From positions 6,028,001-6,092,000 of the forward strand of contig NZ_NETK01000001.1 in NCBI RefSeq assembly GCF_002343915.1: a DNA stretch of 64,000 nucleotides. Reading direction: 5' to 3'. The position numbers and the translations under genes were made by a program. How positions within the stretch are numbered: position 1 is the stretch's first letter; every line of letters begins with the position of its first letter. The notes beneath the pieces were generated by a model. The model worked only from the letters and a program-made list of their open reading frames with translations, was not told the DNA's origin and ran no database searches. The stretch is from Nannocystis exedens (lineage in GTDB: Bacteria; Myxococcota_A; Polyangia; Nannocystales; Nannocystaceae). Positions 1 through 8,658 of the stretch are shown here, piece after piece.

Positions 1-1467
1 AGCTGGCGCGCGCCCTACGGCCCGCGGGTCTCGGTGCTGCCGGTCTGGGCCCACCGGCGCGGCAAGACCTACCCGAAGGTCGTGTTCTTCGACGACCCGG
101 GCGACCAGGACTCGCTCGGCTGGCACGAGAACACCAGCAGCCCCGAGAACTACTTCTGCCGCCCGCTCGAGGAGTGGGAGCAGGAGATGGTGGCGGTCGA
201 CACCAAGACCTGCCCGTCGCCCAAGAGTTTCAAGACGGACAAGGGCGCGTTCGCGGCGACGGGCACGACCAGCGTGTACCCGCCGCGCAACGACCTGCTG
301 CACCGCGACGACCTCGACTCGCAGGACGCCGCCGTGTACGCGGCGCTCAACGACCTCGACGCGGTGACGGCGGCGACCCCGAGCGGCGCCGGGCCGGAGT
401 TCGTGGTGGCGGTGCTGAGCCCGGAGGTGCTGGCGCGCGGCCGACTGGCGGCATGGGTGGAGATCAGCCGCGAGCACGACGAGAACAGCCACTGGGACTT
501 CGACCGCGAGACCGATCACTTCGTCGATCCGCGCCTGGCCCGCTACGGCATCGAGTACCTCGGCCAGCCGTCGGTGGTGTATCGCGTCGACTTCGACCCG
601 CTGCGGCGCGGGTTCCACGGCACCACCGAGTACGCCGGCTACGGCGACTGGGACGGCGCCACCGGCACGCTGCACCCGCCGGACGGGACGATCAGCGCGA
701 CGGGCGGCAGCGGCGCCGATCGGCTGCGGGTGATGACGCTCCACGGCGATACGTTCCGCTGGGGCGTGTTCTCGTACGGGGACGGCCGCGATCCCGACCC
801 GGGCGACGGTTGGGGGCACCACTGCACGCAGCACGTCCTGCCGCCGGTGACGGACCTCGCGGCCAGGTCGGTCGCCTTCGACGAGGTCGAGCTGAGCTTC
901 GAGGTCCCCGGGCAGGGCGACCCGACCTTCGAGCTCGCCGACGCGCGCGTGTATCAGATCACCGGCGACGAGCCGCTCACCGCGGACATGCTCGGCTCGG
1001 CCCAGGAGATCCCCGTCGCCCTCGATTCGCTGGCGCCGCCAGGCCAGCGCAGCACGGTGACGGTGCGCGAGCTGTGGGGCGACTACACGTACCAGTTCGG
1101 GGTGGTCTACACCGACGGCTGCGGCCAGCGCAGTGCGCTGGCGACGCTCGGCGTCACCACCAGGCCGCAGAAATTCCAGACGGTCGAGGGCTTCTGCTTC
1201 CTCGCCACCGCCGCCTACGGCGCGCCCTGGACGACCCAGGTCGCCGCCCTGCGGGCGTTCCGCGACGTTTTTTTAGAAGGTTCGGCGACGGGGGTGGCGC
1301 TGATCCGCTTTTACTACGCCCACAGCCCGCCGCTGGCCGCGGCGGTCGCCCGCGAGCCGGTCCTCGGCGGGCTGGTCCGCGTGGTGCTGCAGCCGTTCGC
1401 CGACGCGGTGGCGGTCGCCACGTGGGCGAAAGGGCGGGCTGGCGGGGCGGGGTCTCCAGGGCGCTGA
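1..1467 (+). CDS. Secreted protein with C-terminal CFI-box sorting domain (5' partial)
   Basis: The frame is open from base 1, so the start lies outside the window; 488 residues are visible. The C-terminal part begins with CFLATAAYGAP at about visible residue 399. An LRxFRD motif, a YYxxSPP motif and a hydrophobic end follow, which is the pattern of the CFI-box-CTERM domain seen at the end of exported myxobacterial proteins and taken as a surface-sorting or anchoring signal. The preceding ~110 residues look like a fibronectin-III-type beta domain. The N-terminal ~280 residues are acidic and aromatic-rich and I do not recognise them; a hydrolase is possible but I see no catalytic motif. Function unknown, probably cell-surface or secreted. 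Confidence 0.7.
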   Translation, partial: SWRAPYGPRVSVLPVWAHRRGKTYPKVVFFDDPGDQDSLGWHENTSSPENYFCRPLEEWEQEMVAVDTKTCPSPKSFKTDKGAFAATGTTSVYPPRNDLLHRDDLDSQDAAVYAALNDLDAVTAATPSGAGPEFVVAVLSPEVLARGRLAAWVEISREHDENSHWDFDRETDHFVDPRLARYGIEYLGQPSVVYRVDFDPLRRGFHGTTEYAGYGDWDGATGTLHPPDGTISATGGSGADRLRVMTLHGDTFRWGVFSYGDGRDPDPGDGWGHHCTQHVLPPVTDLAARSVAFDEVELSFEVPGQGDPTFELADARVYQITGDEPLTADMLGSAQEIPVALDSLAPPGQRSTVTVRELWGDYTYQFGVVYTDGCGQRSALATLGVTTRPQKFQTVEGFCFLATAAYGAPWTTQVAALRAFRDVFLEGSATGVALIRFYYAHSPPLAAAVAREPVLGGLVRVVLQPFADAVAVATWAKGRAGGAGSPGR

Positions 1468-1790
1468 GCACGAGCGGGAGCCGGCGCGAGATCGATGATT
1501 CGGCCAGTGTTCTGTTTTCGGACCACACGTCGAAAAATTCCCGAATTCGATCACGACGGAGCAAAAGGCTCTCCGGACTCCTTCGCTGCGCGCAATCGCC
1601 CCATCGATGCGGGCCCCGGGGGGCCCGCCCGCCGGCGGTGCCCGCCTGGAGAGGCCGGGGTCCTCCAAGATGCAGGCTGGTGGCCAGAAGAGCCGCCAAA
1701 GCTCGTTCTGCGGGGGGCCCGTCGCAGGCGGGAGCGTCGGGGCCGGCGAAGTTGCGGCCCGTACGGGCCCGGTCGATCGCGCGAGCGTCC
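1468..1790. other. Intergenic region, no gene seen
   Basis: This is the spacer between two convergent genes. Reading frames here lack recognisable protein features. It contains an AT-richer patch near 1490-1560 and ends in the hairpin at 1791-1817. Confidence 0.5.
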
Positions 1791-1817
1791 GATTTTTCGA
1801 CCCTTGGTCGAAAAATC
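1791..1817. terminator. Perfect hairpin overlapping a stop codon, probable bidirectional terminator
   Basis: GATTTTTCGACC, a 3-nt loop (CTT) and GGTCGAAAAATC form a perfect 12-bp stem with T/A runs on its outer sides. It lies between convergent genes, and its right arm runs into the stop codon (1816-1818) of the minus-strand methyltransferase gene. The shape fits an intrinsic terminator usable in both directions. Confidence 0.6.
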
Positions 1818-3069
1818 ACTCGCCGGCGCGAGGACTCGCCGCCTGGATCGCCGCGAGCCGGCGGAGCAGGTCCGGCTGGACGCCGAGGGCCTCGCAGCGG
1901 GCCCGCAGCGGCCCCAGCCGCCAGCGGTGCGGATCGACGGGGGCGCGCGGGTGCCGGCGGTGGCCCTTGATCAGCAGGTTCTTCGGCGTGTGCTCGCCGC
2001 CGACGAATTCGAGCACCGTCACGTCGTAGCCGCACGCCTCGAGGGCGGCGACCCGGAGGCTGTCCGTCAGGACATCGGCGTAGGCGCGCCGCAGCAGGCC
2101 GTGCTCGACCATCGCCGCCAGCGGCTGGGCGGCAGCGGAGGCGCGAGCCAGCTGCGCGGCCAGCTCGGCCTGGCAGCACGGTACGCTGAGCAGCGCCGGC
2201 ACGCCGAGCTCGATCGCCAGGGCGATCGCCTCGTCGGTGGCGGTGTCGCAGGCGTGCAGCGCGAGCACCAGGTCCGGCACGCCCCCGAGCCGCGCCGGGG
2301 CGGTCCGCGCCGCGCCGGCGATGTCGGCCTGGGCGAACGACAACCCGACGACCGCATCCCCGGCGCCGGGTGTTGCGGCCTCGTCCTCGGGCGCCGCGAG
2401 GCCGAGGGCGCGGGCCCGGTCGATGCTGCGGGCGACCACGTCGGCGCGGACGTCGACGCCGTGCAGCCGCAGCGGCACCCCGCGCAGGCGCAGGACCTCG
2501 GCCAGCACGAAGCTCAGGTAGGCGTTGCCGCACGCGAGGTCGAGCGCGCGCAGCGGCGCCGCCGGTCCGAGGGTCCGCGTGGCGGCGAGTCGATCGATCA
2601 CCGGCTCGCACAGCGTCGCCAGGTGGCTGATCTGCTTGTACTTGCGGGCGTGCGTCGCCGAGATGCTGCCGTCGGCGTTCATGATCCCGATCTCGCGCAG
2701 CAGCGCGGCGCTGGTGTCGGGCCGCAGCGCGCGCTCCTTGCCGCCCATGACCTTGAGGGCAGTGTCCTCGTCGAGCGTGCGGGTGGTGGCGCGGCCGTGG
2801 CGGGCGTCGACCTGCACGCGCCGGCGGGCGTCGAGCACGAGGGTCTGCTTCCACAAGCCGGCCCCCGCGGCCTCGGCGGCGGCGGCGAGCAGCGCGTCGA
2901 CCTGCGCCGCGCTCGGCGCGACGCCGACGCCCGGCCCGGCCAGCACCCGCTCCGCGCGCGCGTTGCCGCCTTCGCCCTGCGGCGCGGCGAACACCGCCCG
3001 CTCCCATCCGTGCGCGAGGTGAGGCTTGAGCGCCCGCTGCAGCCGCTGAAGCTTGCCTTTGTCGAGCAA
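1816..3069 (-). CDS. SAM-dependent methyltransferase, PF13679 (Methyltransf_32) type
   Basis: About 417 residues. Near residue 175 is the SAM-binding motif LDLACGNAYLSFVLAE. It is followed by the acidic motif GVDVRADVV, by LALHACDTATDEAIALA, and by SVPCCQAEL, the HACD and PCC signatures of the Methyltransf_32 family (GSTCD/METTL25-like). The substrate is unknown; family members are suspected to act on RNA or protein. The N-terminal ~150 residues are a helical extension. The reading frame stays open far upstream into a tandem repeat, which is unlikely to be coding. The first sensible start is TTG at 3069, just before LDKGKLQRLQRAL, so the start is uncertain. The gene is divergent from serA across a repeat-filled spacer. 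Confidence 0.75.
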   Translation of the reverse strand: MLDKGKLQRLQRALKPHLAHGWERAVFAAPQGEGGNARAERVLAGPGVGVAPSAAQVDALLAAAAEAAGAGLWKQTLVLDARRRVQVDARHGRATTRTLDEDTALKVMGGKERALRPDTSAALLREIGIMNADGSISATHARKYKQISHLATLCEPVIDRLAATRTLGPAAPLRALDLACGNAYLSFVLAEVLRLRGVPLRLHGVDVRADVVARSIDRARALGLAAPEDEAATPGAGDAVVGLSFAQADIAGAARTAPARLGGVPDLVLALHACDTATDEAIALAIELGVPALLSVPCCQAELAAQLARASAAAQPLAAMVEHGLLRRAYADVLTDSLRVAALEACGYDVTVLEFVGGEHTPKNLLIKGHRRHPRAPVDPHRWRLGPLRARCEALGVQPDLLRRLAAIQAASPRAGE

Positions 3070-3752
3070 GAGGCGGACAGGGGTAGCAAAGCCGCCCGCG
3101 CGGCGCCAGGCTCCCCGGCGCGCCGGACCGCGAGTTTGCGCCGCCGGAGATCGCGTCGCGGTCGCGTGCGGCGATGCCGTGCAAACGACGCCCCGAGCCA
3201 GTCGTGGGCGCCCTGCGGGCGATCGGTCGACAGCGCGGAGCGACGCGGATCGCCGCGGGCAGGCGCCGCACCCAGCGAGGGTGCGCAGGCGATCTGCCGG
3301 AGGCAGCACGAGGCGGCGCACGCACCGGAGGAGGCGGCGGCGACGGGCCAGCAGCGGGAGCGAGCGCGGCGTGACGCGAACGCGGCGTGCAGGGGGCGCA
3401 GGCACGAGGGAGCGAGCCCGGAGTGACGCGACCGCGGCGTGCAGGGGGCGCAGGCACCGAGGGAGCGAGCGCGGCGTGACGCGACCGCGGCGTGCAGGGG
3501 GCGCAGGCACCGAGGGAGCGAGCGCGGCGTGACGCGAACGCGGCGTGCAGGGGGCGCAGGCACCGAGGGAGCGAGCGCGGCGTGACGCGACCGCGGCGTG
3601 CAGGCGGCGCTGGCACCGAGGGTGCGCGGGCGATCTGCAGGCATCGAGGCGCGCACGCCCGGAGCGCCGGCGCAGGAGAACCGCAGTCGGGCCGCCACGG
3701 CCTGCCAGGGCCCCGCAGGAGCGAGTTGCGGCCCAGGCGGGCCTGGGGCATC
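3070..3752. other. Repeat-rich spacer between divergent genes
   Basis: About 680 bases with no convincing gene. Roughly 3290-3660 is occupied by the tandem repeat described separately and by diverged flanking copies (for example GTGCGCAGGCGATCTGC at about 3279 and a near-copy at about 3622). Promoters for both flanking genes must lie here, but none is obvious in this GC-rich sequence. Confidence 0.5.
3356..3619. repeat. 53-bp tandem repeat, five copies
   Basis: Units start with GGGAGCGAGC at 3356, 3408, 3461, 3514 and 3567. The first is 52 bp and the others 53 bp. They are nearly identical, differing mainly at a C/A position (GCGACCGC or GCGAACGC) and in the last copy. A diverged sixth unit follows. 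The 53-bp period is not a multiple of three, so the frame shifts at each copy, which argues against coding. Confidence 0.9.
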
Positions 3753-5006
3753 GTGCGCGCCGTGAACAGCCCGCACGCCCTGCTGCTCGAGAACATCCAC
3801 ACCACAGCGCACGACGAGTTCGCCCGGCGCGGCGTCGTCGTCCACGCGCTGCCCGGGGCGCTGGGGGAGGCGCAGCTGATCGAGGCGTTGCGGGCGCTGC
3901 CGCAGGACGGCCCGCTGATCCTGGGGATCCGCAGCAAGACACGGGTGCCGGCGGCGGTGTTCGCGGCGGTGCCGCGGCTCGAGGCGGTCGGCGCTTTTTG
4001 TATCGGCACCGACCAGATCGATCTGCCCGCCGCGCAGGCCGGCGGCGTCGCGGTGTTCAACGCCCCGTTCAGCAACACCCGCTCGGTCGCCGAGCTGGTG
4101 CTCGGCGAGGTGATCATGCTGGCGCGCCAGACCTTCGCCCGCAGCGCCGCCTGCCACCGCGGGCTGTGGCACAAGAGCGCCGAGGGCAGCCACGAGGTCC
4201 GCGGCAAGACGCTCGGGATCGTCGGCTACGGCCACATCGGCAGCCAGCTCAGCGTGCTCGCCGAGGCGCTGGGCATGAAGGTCCGCTACTACGACATCCT
4301 CTCGAAGTTGCCGCTCGGCAACGCCCAGCCGTGCGTCAGTTTGATGGAGCTGCTGTCGCTCAGCGACTTCGTCAGCCTGCACGTGCCGGACACCGAGCAC
4401 ACCCGCGGGATGATCGGCAGCGACGAGATCGCGGCGATGCGCCGCGGCGCGGCCCTGATCAACGCCTCGCGCGGCGGCGTGGTCGACATCGACGCGCTGC
4501 GCGACGCGCTGGTGGCCGGTCACCTCGGCGGGGCGGCGATCGACGTGTTCCCGAGTGAGCCGGCGCGCGCGGGCGACGTGTTCGAGAGCCCGCTGCGCGG
4601 CCTCGACAGCGTGATCTTGACGCCCCACATCGGCGGCTCGACCGAGGAGGCGCAGGCCAGCATCGGCCGCGAGGTCGCGGTGGCGCTGTCGCACTACCTC
4701 GACACCGGCGCCACTCTCGGCGGCGTCACCCTGCCGCTGCTCGACGCCGGCCCGGTGCGCTCGGGCAGCCGGATCGTCAACATCCACCGCAACGTCCCCG
4801 GCGTGCTCTCCAAGATCAACCGCGTGCTCGGCGACTCGCAGGTCAACATCACCGGCCAGAGCCTGGCGACGGTCGCCTCGATCGGCCTGCTGCTCGTCGA
4901 CGTCCCGCTGGCCCACGGTGACCCGCAGCTGCACGAATTGGTGCAGGCGATCGCGGCCTTGCCGGTCAGCCTGCGCACCCGCGTGGCGCGACAGAGCGCG
5001 GCCTGA
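3753..5006 (+). CDS. serA: D-3-phosphoglycerate dehydrogenase with C-terminal ACT domain
   Basis: First step of serine synthesis from 3-phosphoglycerate, NAD-dependent and cytosolic. The protein aligns by eye with Escherichia coli SerA along its whole length. It has GCFCIGT-like GAFCIGTDQIDL, PFSNTRSVAELVLGE, the dinucleotide motif GIVGYGHIG, INASRGG, DVFPSEPA and TPHIGGSTEEAQ. Counting from the GTG at 3753, the catalytic residues fall at Arg240, Glu269 and His292, the same numbers as in the E. coli enzyme, which supports this start over GTG 3762 and over the much longer open frame. The C-terminal ~80 residues (RIVNIHRNVPGVLSKIN) are an ACT domain, so serine feedback inhibition is likely. Confidence 0.95.
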   Translation: MRAVNSPHALLLENIHTTAHDEFARRGVVVHALPGALGEAQLIEALRALPQDGPLILGIRSKTRVPAAVFAAVPRLEAVGAFCIGTDQIDLPAAQAGGVAVFNAPFSNTRSVAELVLGEVIMLARQTFARSAACHRGLWHKSAEGSHEVRGKTLGIVGYGHIGSQLSVLAEALGMKVRYYDILSKLPLGNAQPCVSLMELLSLSDFVSLHVPDTEHTRGMIGSDEIAAMRRGAALINASRGGVVDIDALRDALVAGHLGGAAIDVFPSEPARAGDVFESPLRGLDSVILTPHIGGSTEEAQASIGREVAVALSHYLDTGATLGGVTLPLLDAGPVRSGSRIVNIHRNVPGVLSKINRVLGDSQVNITGQSLATVASIGLLLVDVPLAHGDPQLHELVQAIAALPVSLRTRVARQSAA

Positions 5007-5663
5007 GCGGGTCGCCGCGCGAGCGCGGGGCGAGCCGCCTGGGGGGCGGTGTAAGACAACCGACGCCGCGCGCGACCCAGGTGTCGCGCGACGTGAGCTG
5101 CTCGCCTGGAAGTCGGGAGAGGTGACCCGTCGCCTCGGCGGAGGGTGAAGGCCTGCGCTCGCCGGGAGCGGGCCGAGTCGTCGCGCTGGTCGGAGAGAAC
5201 TCGGTTCGGCGCAGGTCTGCCGGGCCGAGGTCGAGCTGAGCCTGCCCGTTCGCGCCGGTGCGAGGAGGCGGAGGTGCGAGCGCTCGGGGCGAGGTTCCAG
5301 GGCGGCAGCGTTCGTCGGGAGGCGACGGCCGGGCCGAGGTCCGCACGGGTCAGTTCGAGGGTGGGGAAGCCGCCGGCAGGCAGGGGGCGAGCACGGCAAG
5401 CTTCGACACCGGGGCAGCCCGCGTGTGGGTGAAGGCGAGGCGTCGCAGCGCTCGCGGGATCCGGGCGGCCTCGTCGTGCTCACCGAGCCCGCAGGCCCGG
5501 CGCGCCGCTCGAATTTCTGCCGAACGCCGCGACGACGGCGCGGTCGCCTGTCCGTGAGGTCGGCGGTGGACCTGTCCCAACGAGCAGACCGGCCGACAGC
5601 GCGAAAATAGTCGGTGAAGCCGGCGGCTCGCGGGCGAGGGCCGAGGTGATACGCTCACCGGCG
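5007..5663. other. Intergenic region, nothing recognised
   Basis: About 650 bases of very GC-rich sequence between serA and the next lipoprotein gene. The open frames here look like random high-GC sequence (Arg/Gly/Ala-rich). No repeat, RNA gene or clear promoter was identified. Confidence 0.5.
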
Positions 5664-6314
5664 ATGCGCACGACCCTGATCTTGGCCGGCCTCGTCGGCC
5701 TTTCGATGGCCCCCGCCGCTTGCAAAAAGAACAGCGATTCGAACGCCCCCGGGGGCGAATGCGGCGGAATGTGCGGCCGCGGCACCCGCTGCGACGGCAA
5801 TACGTGCGTCGTCGATTACTCGCAGGACATCTGTACGTCGCAGGCGGTGGTGCAGGAGGAGGTGCCGATGCGCCCGCCGATCACGTCGTGGGGCGAATGT
5901 ACGCTCGACCGCAACCAGCTGCCGAAGAAGTTCGTCCCGGTCGACGACAAGTCGATCCCGCAGTACGACCCGAACCGCACGCGCACCCTGGACTGGAGCG
6001 CCGGCGACGAGCAGCTCAACGAGCCGGTGCTCAACGCCAACATGCGCGAGGTCGAGTACGCGATCAACGAATGCCTGGCGGTGGCCGCGTGCTACAACGG
6101 CGGCAGCCTCAAGGGCGGACGGATCGATCTCATCATCAGCCTGGTCGGAAAGACAGGTCGGGCCGACGCCGTGTCGGTGACCGCCGGGCCCGATCTGCAG
6201 GTGTTCGGCATCGTCCCGTGCGTGCGCAAGGCGATCGCCAACCACCAGTTCCCGACCTACAACGGCCCGCCGATGACCGTGAAGTACAACATCGAGATCG
6301 GCGGCACCGAGTAG
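5664..6314 (+). CDS. Lipoprotein with AgmX/PglI-type C-terminal domain
   Basis: 216 residues. A signal peptide ends in the lipobox LSMAPAAC, so the protein should be lipid-anchored. A Cys-rich segment follows (GGECGGMCGRGTRCDGNTC). The C-terminal half (VEYAINECLAVAACYNGG, GRADAVSVTAG, VPCVRKAIANHQFP, MTVKYNIEIGG) looks like the TonB-C-like AgmX/PglI C-terminal domain common in myxobacterial lipoproteins and linked there to gliding and surface complexes. I chose ATG 5664 rather than GTG 5646 because it gives a normal signal peptide (MRTTLILAG). It is followed by a strong hairpin. Specific role unknown. Confidence 0.75.
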   Translation: MRTTLILAGLVGLSMAPAACKKNSDSNAPGGECGGMCGRGTRCDGNTCVVDYSQDICTSQAVVQEEVPMRPPITSWGECTLDRNQLPKKFVPVDDKSIPQYDPNRTRTLDWSAGDEQLNEPVLNANMREVEYAINECLAVAACYNGGSLKGGRIDLIISLVGKTGRADAVSVTAGPDLQVFGIVPCVRKAIANHQFPTYNGPPMTVKYNIEIGGTE

Positions 6315-6338
6315 CGTCAGCGGGCAGACCGCGAGCAA

Positions 6339-6367
6339 TCGGCTCGGCGACGCCGTCGCCGAGCCGA
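6339..6367. terminator. GC-rich perfect hairpin, probable terminator
   Basis: TCGGCTCGGCGA, a 5-nt loop and TCGCCGAGCCGA form a perfect 12-bp stem starting 25 nt after the stop of the upstream lipoprotein gene and followed by a short T run (TGTTT). It lies between convergent genes. Confidence 0.6.
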
Positions 6368-6421
6368 AGCTGTTTCCATCGAGCGACGATGCAATGGACT
6401 CGGGCGGCCGACCCGAGAGGT

Positions 6422-6898
6422 TCACTTGTCGAGGTGGGCGCGGAGGAACCAGCCGTGCTTCTCGAACTCCGTGATGATCGTTGTGAACATGTCGACGGTG
6501 TCGACATCGCCCTGCTGCTCGGCGACCTTGCGGCCCTCCTGCAGGCCGGTCAGGTAGGTCTCGATGCGCTCGGCGAGCAGGCGCACGTGCTCGAGGTCGC
6601 GGGTGGTGTCCTGCGGGTACTCGGGCAGGCGCGAGGTCTTGGCGACGTGGCGGGCGGTGCCGTGGATCTGCGCGCCCAGGGTGACCGCGCGCTCGGCGAC
6701 GGTGTCGTTGTGGCTGGCGAGGCTGACCGCGAACGTCTCGAACAGCGGGTGCAGCGCGGCGAAGTGCATGCCCTTGATGTTCCAGTGGGCGACCTTGATC
6801 TGGCTGTGCAGGTCGAGGCCATCGGCGAGCACCCCCTGGAGGGCGGCGGCGATCTTCTGACGTGCTTCTTGGGGCAGGTGGCTCGGGCTGGCGTACAT
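6422..6898 (-). CDS. dps: Dps-family ferritin-like protein
   Basis: 158 residues from ATG 6898. The region VAHWNIKGMHFAALHPLFETF followed by HNDTVAERAVTLG matches the conserved Dps ferroxidase segment, W-N-x-K-G-x-x-F-x-x-LH-x-x-F with paired acidic and His ligands. Dps proteins form 12-subunit shells that oxidise and store iron and protect DNA during stress and stationary phase. Length fits the family. The frame stays open to ATG 6976, but the extra 26 residues do not resemble Dps, so the shorter start is preferred. The neighbours give no operon context. Confidence 0.85.
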   Translation of the reverse strand: MYASPSHLPQEARQKIAAALQGVLADGLDLHSQIKVAHWNIKGMHFAALHPLFETFAVSLASHNDTVAERAVTLGAQIHGTARHVAKTSRLPEYPQDTTRDLEHVRLLAERIETYLTGLQEGRKVAEQQGDVDTVDMFTTIITEFEKHGWFLRAHLDK

Positions 6899-7138
6899 CG
6901 TGTCGAATTCCTGGTGGTGAGCGGGCGGAACTATGGGCGCGGTCGCGGACGCGCGCCAGTGGGCGAAGGCCCCCAATTCTCACCATGGGTTCTTCCTCAT
7001 GGCGAGCCCAGACGAGTGAGACGGTCGAGGGTCGGTGAATCGGTCAGAACCCTGAGCCGCGAATGGAGAGACCCCGAGCGAGGCGAACGGCGGCGCGGCC
7101 CGACGTCGAGCCCGCCGCGCCGGCCGCGCTGGCTGTTA

Positions 7139-7162
7139 GGACATGCTCCAAGGGTCATGTCA
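7139..7162. repeat. Dispersed palindromic element (ACATG...CATGT)
   Basis: ACATG (7141-7145) and CATGT (7156-7160) surround CTCCAAGGGT. This is one of the dispersed CATGTCC/GGACATG family found throughout the window. Confidence 0.55.
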
Positions 7163-7860
7163 CGTGCTCGGCGGCCGTCGCAACAGGTCGCTGCTTCGAG
7201 CGCCGAGCGGGCCGCTTCGGGTCCGCGGCAGCGGGCCCGCGGGCGCGCCGGGCTCGACCAGCCGGTCGCGCCCGCGGACGATGTCGCCGGCGACGTCGCG
7301 GGCGCCGAACGCGAGGGCGGCGGCCAGGCACGGCGCGCCGAACAGCATGAGCACGAAGGTTTTGCCGCTCGCGCCGCGCGGGTAGACCGCCATCGTGAAC
7401 GCGACACCAGCACGGTGCGGCGCTCGAGCTCGCCGAGCCGGCGGGCCGACGCCTGCCCGACCTCGTCCTCGACCGCGCGGGCCGCCGGCAGGTCGCGGAC
7501 GGAGCCGCCGAGCGCGAGGCCGCCGCCGACGATCGACATGGCCGCGAGGACATGTCGCAAGAGATAGCCGAGGAGGCCGCATGGCGACGAGCCCGAGCTC
7601 GTTCAGGCCGGCGAGCACGTCGACGTCGGAGGCACCCAGGCGCGGCAGAGCAGCCACGACATTGGGCTGGCGACCCGCCAGCCGCGGGCGAGCAGCAGCC
7701 GCGGCGAGCCCGAGGCGCTCGGCGATCACCGGCACCAGGAGCGGTCGTGCCGGCCGCCGCCCGCGGGCGGGGGCGGCGGCGCGGGCGGTCCGCCCGGTGC
7801 GACACGCTTTCGCACATGCGAATCTCCAGAAGGAGCGGCGCGATCGGCCAGCCGGTCCGC
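7160..7860 (-). pseudogene. Decayed membrane-protein gene (approximate limits)
   Basis: Three consecutive stretches on the minus strand read like one protein split between frames. The first is VIAERLGLAAAAARPRLAG through LASDV-like text to LNELGLVAM. The second is GLLGYLLRHVLAAMSIVGGG through VEDEVGQASARRLGELE. The third is FTMAVYPRGASGKTFVLMLF through FGARDVAGDIVRG. The second and third contain hydrophobic segments of transmembrane length. At least two frame changes are needed to join them, and no good start was found. A palindromic element sits at the first frame change (7548-7563). I do not recognise the family. It could also be chance open frame in GC-rich DNA. Confidence 0.3.
7548..7563. 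repeat. Dispersed palindromic element, GGACATGTCGCAAGAG variant
   Basis: The same 16-mer, GGACATGTCGCAAGAG, occurs exactly at 53963-53978 and 54034-54049, 46 kb away. This supports a repeat family rather than chance. Confidence 0.75.
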
Positions 7861-8080
7861 GCGAACCTCGTGCAGGGGCATGCGCGCCGGACAGGCAGAC
7901 AGGCGAGGCGAACGCCTGCTGCGGGATCCCCGAGCTGGAATGAGTCCGGCGCCGGGCGCCGTCGTGAAGCTCGCGGCTCGGGCCCCACGCCATCGCTCCT
8001 CGCCCGTCTGCCGGTCGCTGCGGGGCGCGCCGGGCGGGGCGGAGCGAGGTCCGCGGACCTTCGGCGCCGGATTCATCCGA

Positions 8081-8100
8081 TGTCCTTTGGGACACATGTG
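8081..8100. repeat. Dispersed palindromic element upstream of paralog 1
   Basis: TGTCC-TTTG-GGACA (8081-8094) is followed by CATGTG. An equivalent element lies 500-600 bases before paralogs 2 (10050) and 3 (12455), so it is part of the duplicated block. Confidence 0.65.
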
Positions 8101-8561
8101 ATTGCGCGCCGGCGCGGCGGGCCGACCGATCGGCGCGCCGGCGCGGCCGACGAGCGACGCGTCAATCATCAGTGTCGTGATATCCGCGACTTGTGCGGTG
8201 AAATAGCATATGTATATAGTCGGGAGCTCGCCCGCGGCCGTCGTCCACTCGTGGGTGCGCGGAGCCCGGCCGCGGGCCGCCGCGACCGCGCCGCACGATC
8301 AATGATGAGAAGAGCTTGGGCGGCTCGGTCGGCGGCCCCGATATTGCCCGACCCGGTCGTGCCTGTATGTGCAATGTGGGCGCGCGGCGGGCGACGGCGA
8401 CATTCACCCATGAACGCCGCCAAATCGCCGCAGACGCCGCCGCCGCCGCTGCCGGTGCCCGATCCGGGCGAAACCTCGAATTTACGGGCATGCGCCGGCG
8501 CACGCCCGCGTTTACGACGGATTCGGCGGCGGTAGACTATGCGATTCGCCACAACTCGGCA

Positions 8562-8590
8562 TTGCCCACGTTCTGGGTGAGCCGAATATT
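8562..8590 (+). promoter_or_regulatory. Conserved promoter-like block of paralog 1
   Basis: TTGCCC (8562-8567), a 17-nt spacer and AATATT (8585-8590), the last inside the palindrome GAATATTC. It is preceded by TGCGATTCGCCACA at 8540. The same arrangement precedes paralogs 2 and 3 and ends 50-70 nt before the ATG. Conservation between copies is the main evidence. Confidence 0.55.
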
Positions 8591-8658
8591 CCCACACAGC
8601 GCGACCGGGGGAATCATCCCACGCCGCGCCCGAGAGCAGAGAAGAAAGGAACTCCCCA

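Noticed and set aside
1154..5483. Very long minus-strand open frames (over 900 residues)
   Set aside because: They run across serA, the methyltransferase and the tandem repeats in the wrong frame. Their translations are Arg/Ala/Pro-rich without domains, as expected for shadows in GC-rich DNA.
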